DNA from: Ceraceosorus guamensis
Taxonomy: Eukaryota > Basidiomycota > Exobasidiomycetes > Ceraceosorales > Ceraceosoraceae
NCBI RefSeq assembly: GCF_003144195.1
Contig: NW_020290086.1
Coordinates: forward strand, 1-59,538
Direction: 5' to 3'
DNA length: 59,538 nt
Shown here in pieces: positions 59,333 to 59,538 of this stretch. The first letter of the stretch is position 1. Each line of letters starts with the position of its first letter. Made by a program: the position numbers and the translations under genes. The notes beneath the pieces were generated by a model, which searched no databases, was not told the origin of the DNA, and saw nothing but the letters and a program-made list of their open reading frames with translations.

Positions 59333-59538
59333 TAGACGCGGTGCGGCCCGTGAACACATAGATTGCGGTACGATGTCACTCGAAGGAAGAGAGCTCGTGT
59401 CCGAGCTTTGGCAATGCCCGCATCGATTATCACAAGGAATTTCTACACATTGTAAATGTTCATCATCTTCAATACATCTCGTCACCTTCGGAAAGAGGTT
59501 GAGATGCGTCGTGCGGAAGCGTGGCCTTCTCCCCCCCC
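59333..59538. other. Right end, TVP38 3' flank
   Basis: Non-coding 3' flank of the TVP38-like gene. The window ends in eight C. Confidence 0.6.

Overview
The window looks like a piece of a gene-dense basidiomycete nuclear genome, most likely from the smut lineage (Ustilaginomycotina). Genes carry one to eleven short introns (mostly 40-120 bases) with GTGAGT-type donors and CAG acceptors. Proteins have long Ser/Pro/Ala-rich disordered tails. Several genes belong to fungal or basidiomycete families (Kre9/KNH-like GPI protein, a multipass membrane family, a CR-type P-loop NTPase). Intergenic DNA is sprinkled with short words such as GAATCACGAATG and TGACTC. The window starts with 28 G and ends with 8 C, so it may be a whole contig ending in homopolymers. 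The lineage call is an inference from style and family content.

Layout. 1-1717: repeat-rich, no gene. 1718-9801, all on the minus strand: an SDR dehydrogenase, the peroxisomal import receptor PEX5, and a multipass membrane protein with a long tail. 11512-20548: alanyl-tRNA synthetase (minus) and the SKI-complex scaffold SKI3 (plus), head to head over 352 bases. 20744-29684: a PEHE-like probable chromatin protein (minus), the mitochondrial Fe-S assembly protein ISA2 (minus) and an RNF10/Mag2-type RING ligase (plus). 30932-43025: a phosducin-like protein and a vacuolar-type serine carboxypeptidase (plus), then a VPS9-domain Rab exchange factor and a GPI-anchored Kre9/KNH-like wall protein (minus). 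45531-49373: a GNAT acetyltransferase with a large insertion (plus) and MOB1 (minus). 49374-56465: a gene-poor pocket of about 7 kb whose only clear gene is a decayed CR (Crinkler-RHS-type) effector-like P-loop NTPase. 56466-59332: a TVP38/TMEM64-type membrane protein (plus).

Most genes are housekeeping and do not form a pathway cluster. Loose themes are translation and RNA surveillance (alanyl-tRNA synthetase, SKI3, RNF10) and membrane traffic (VPS9 factor, TVP38, carboxypeptidase, PEX5). Gene models were built by reading frames across splice sites by eye. Exon sums were checked to keep frame, but no alignment or transcript data were available. The least ordinary items are the CR-type fossil in its gene-poor pocket, the GNAT fold split by about 245 residues, a contiguous triple TGACTCA site, and the recurrent intergenic words.
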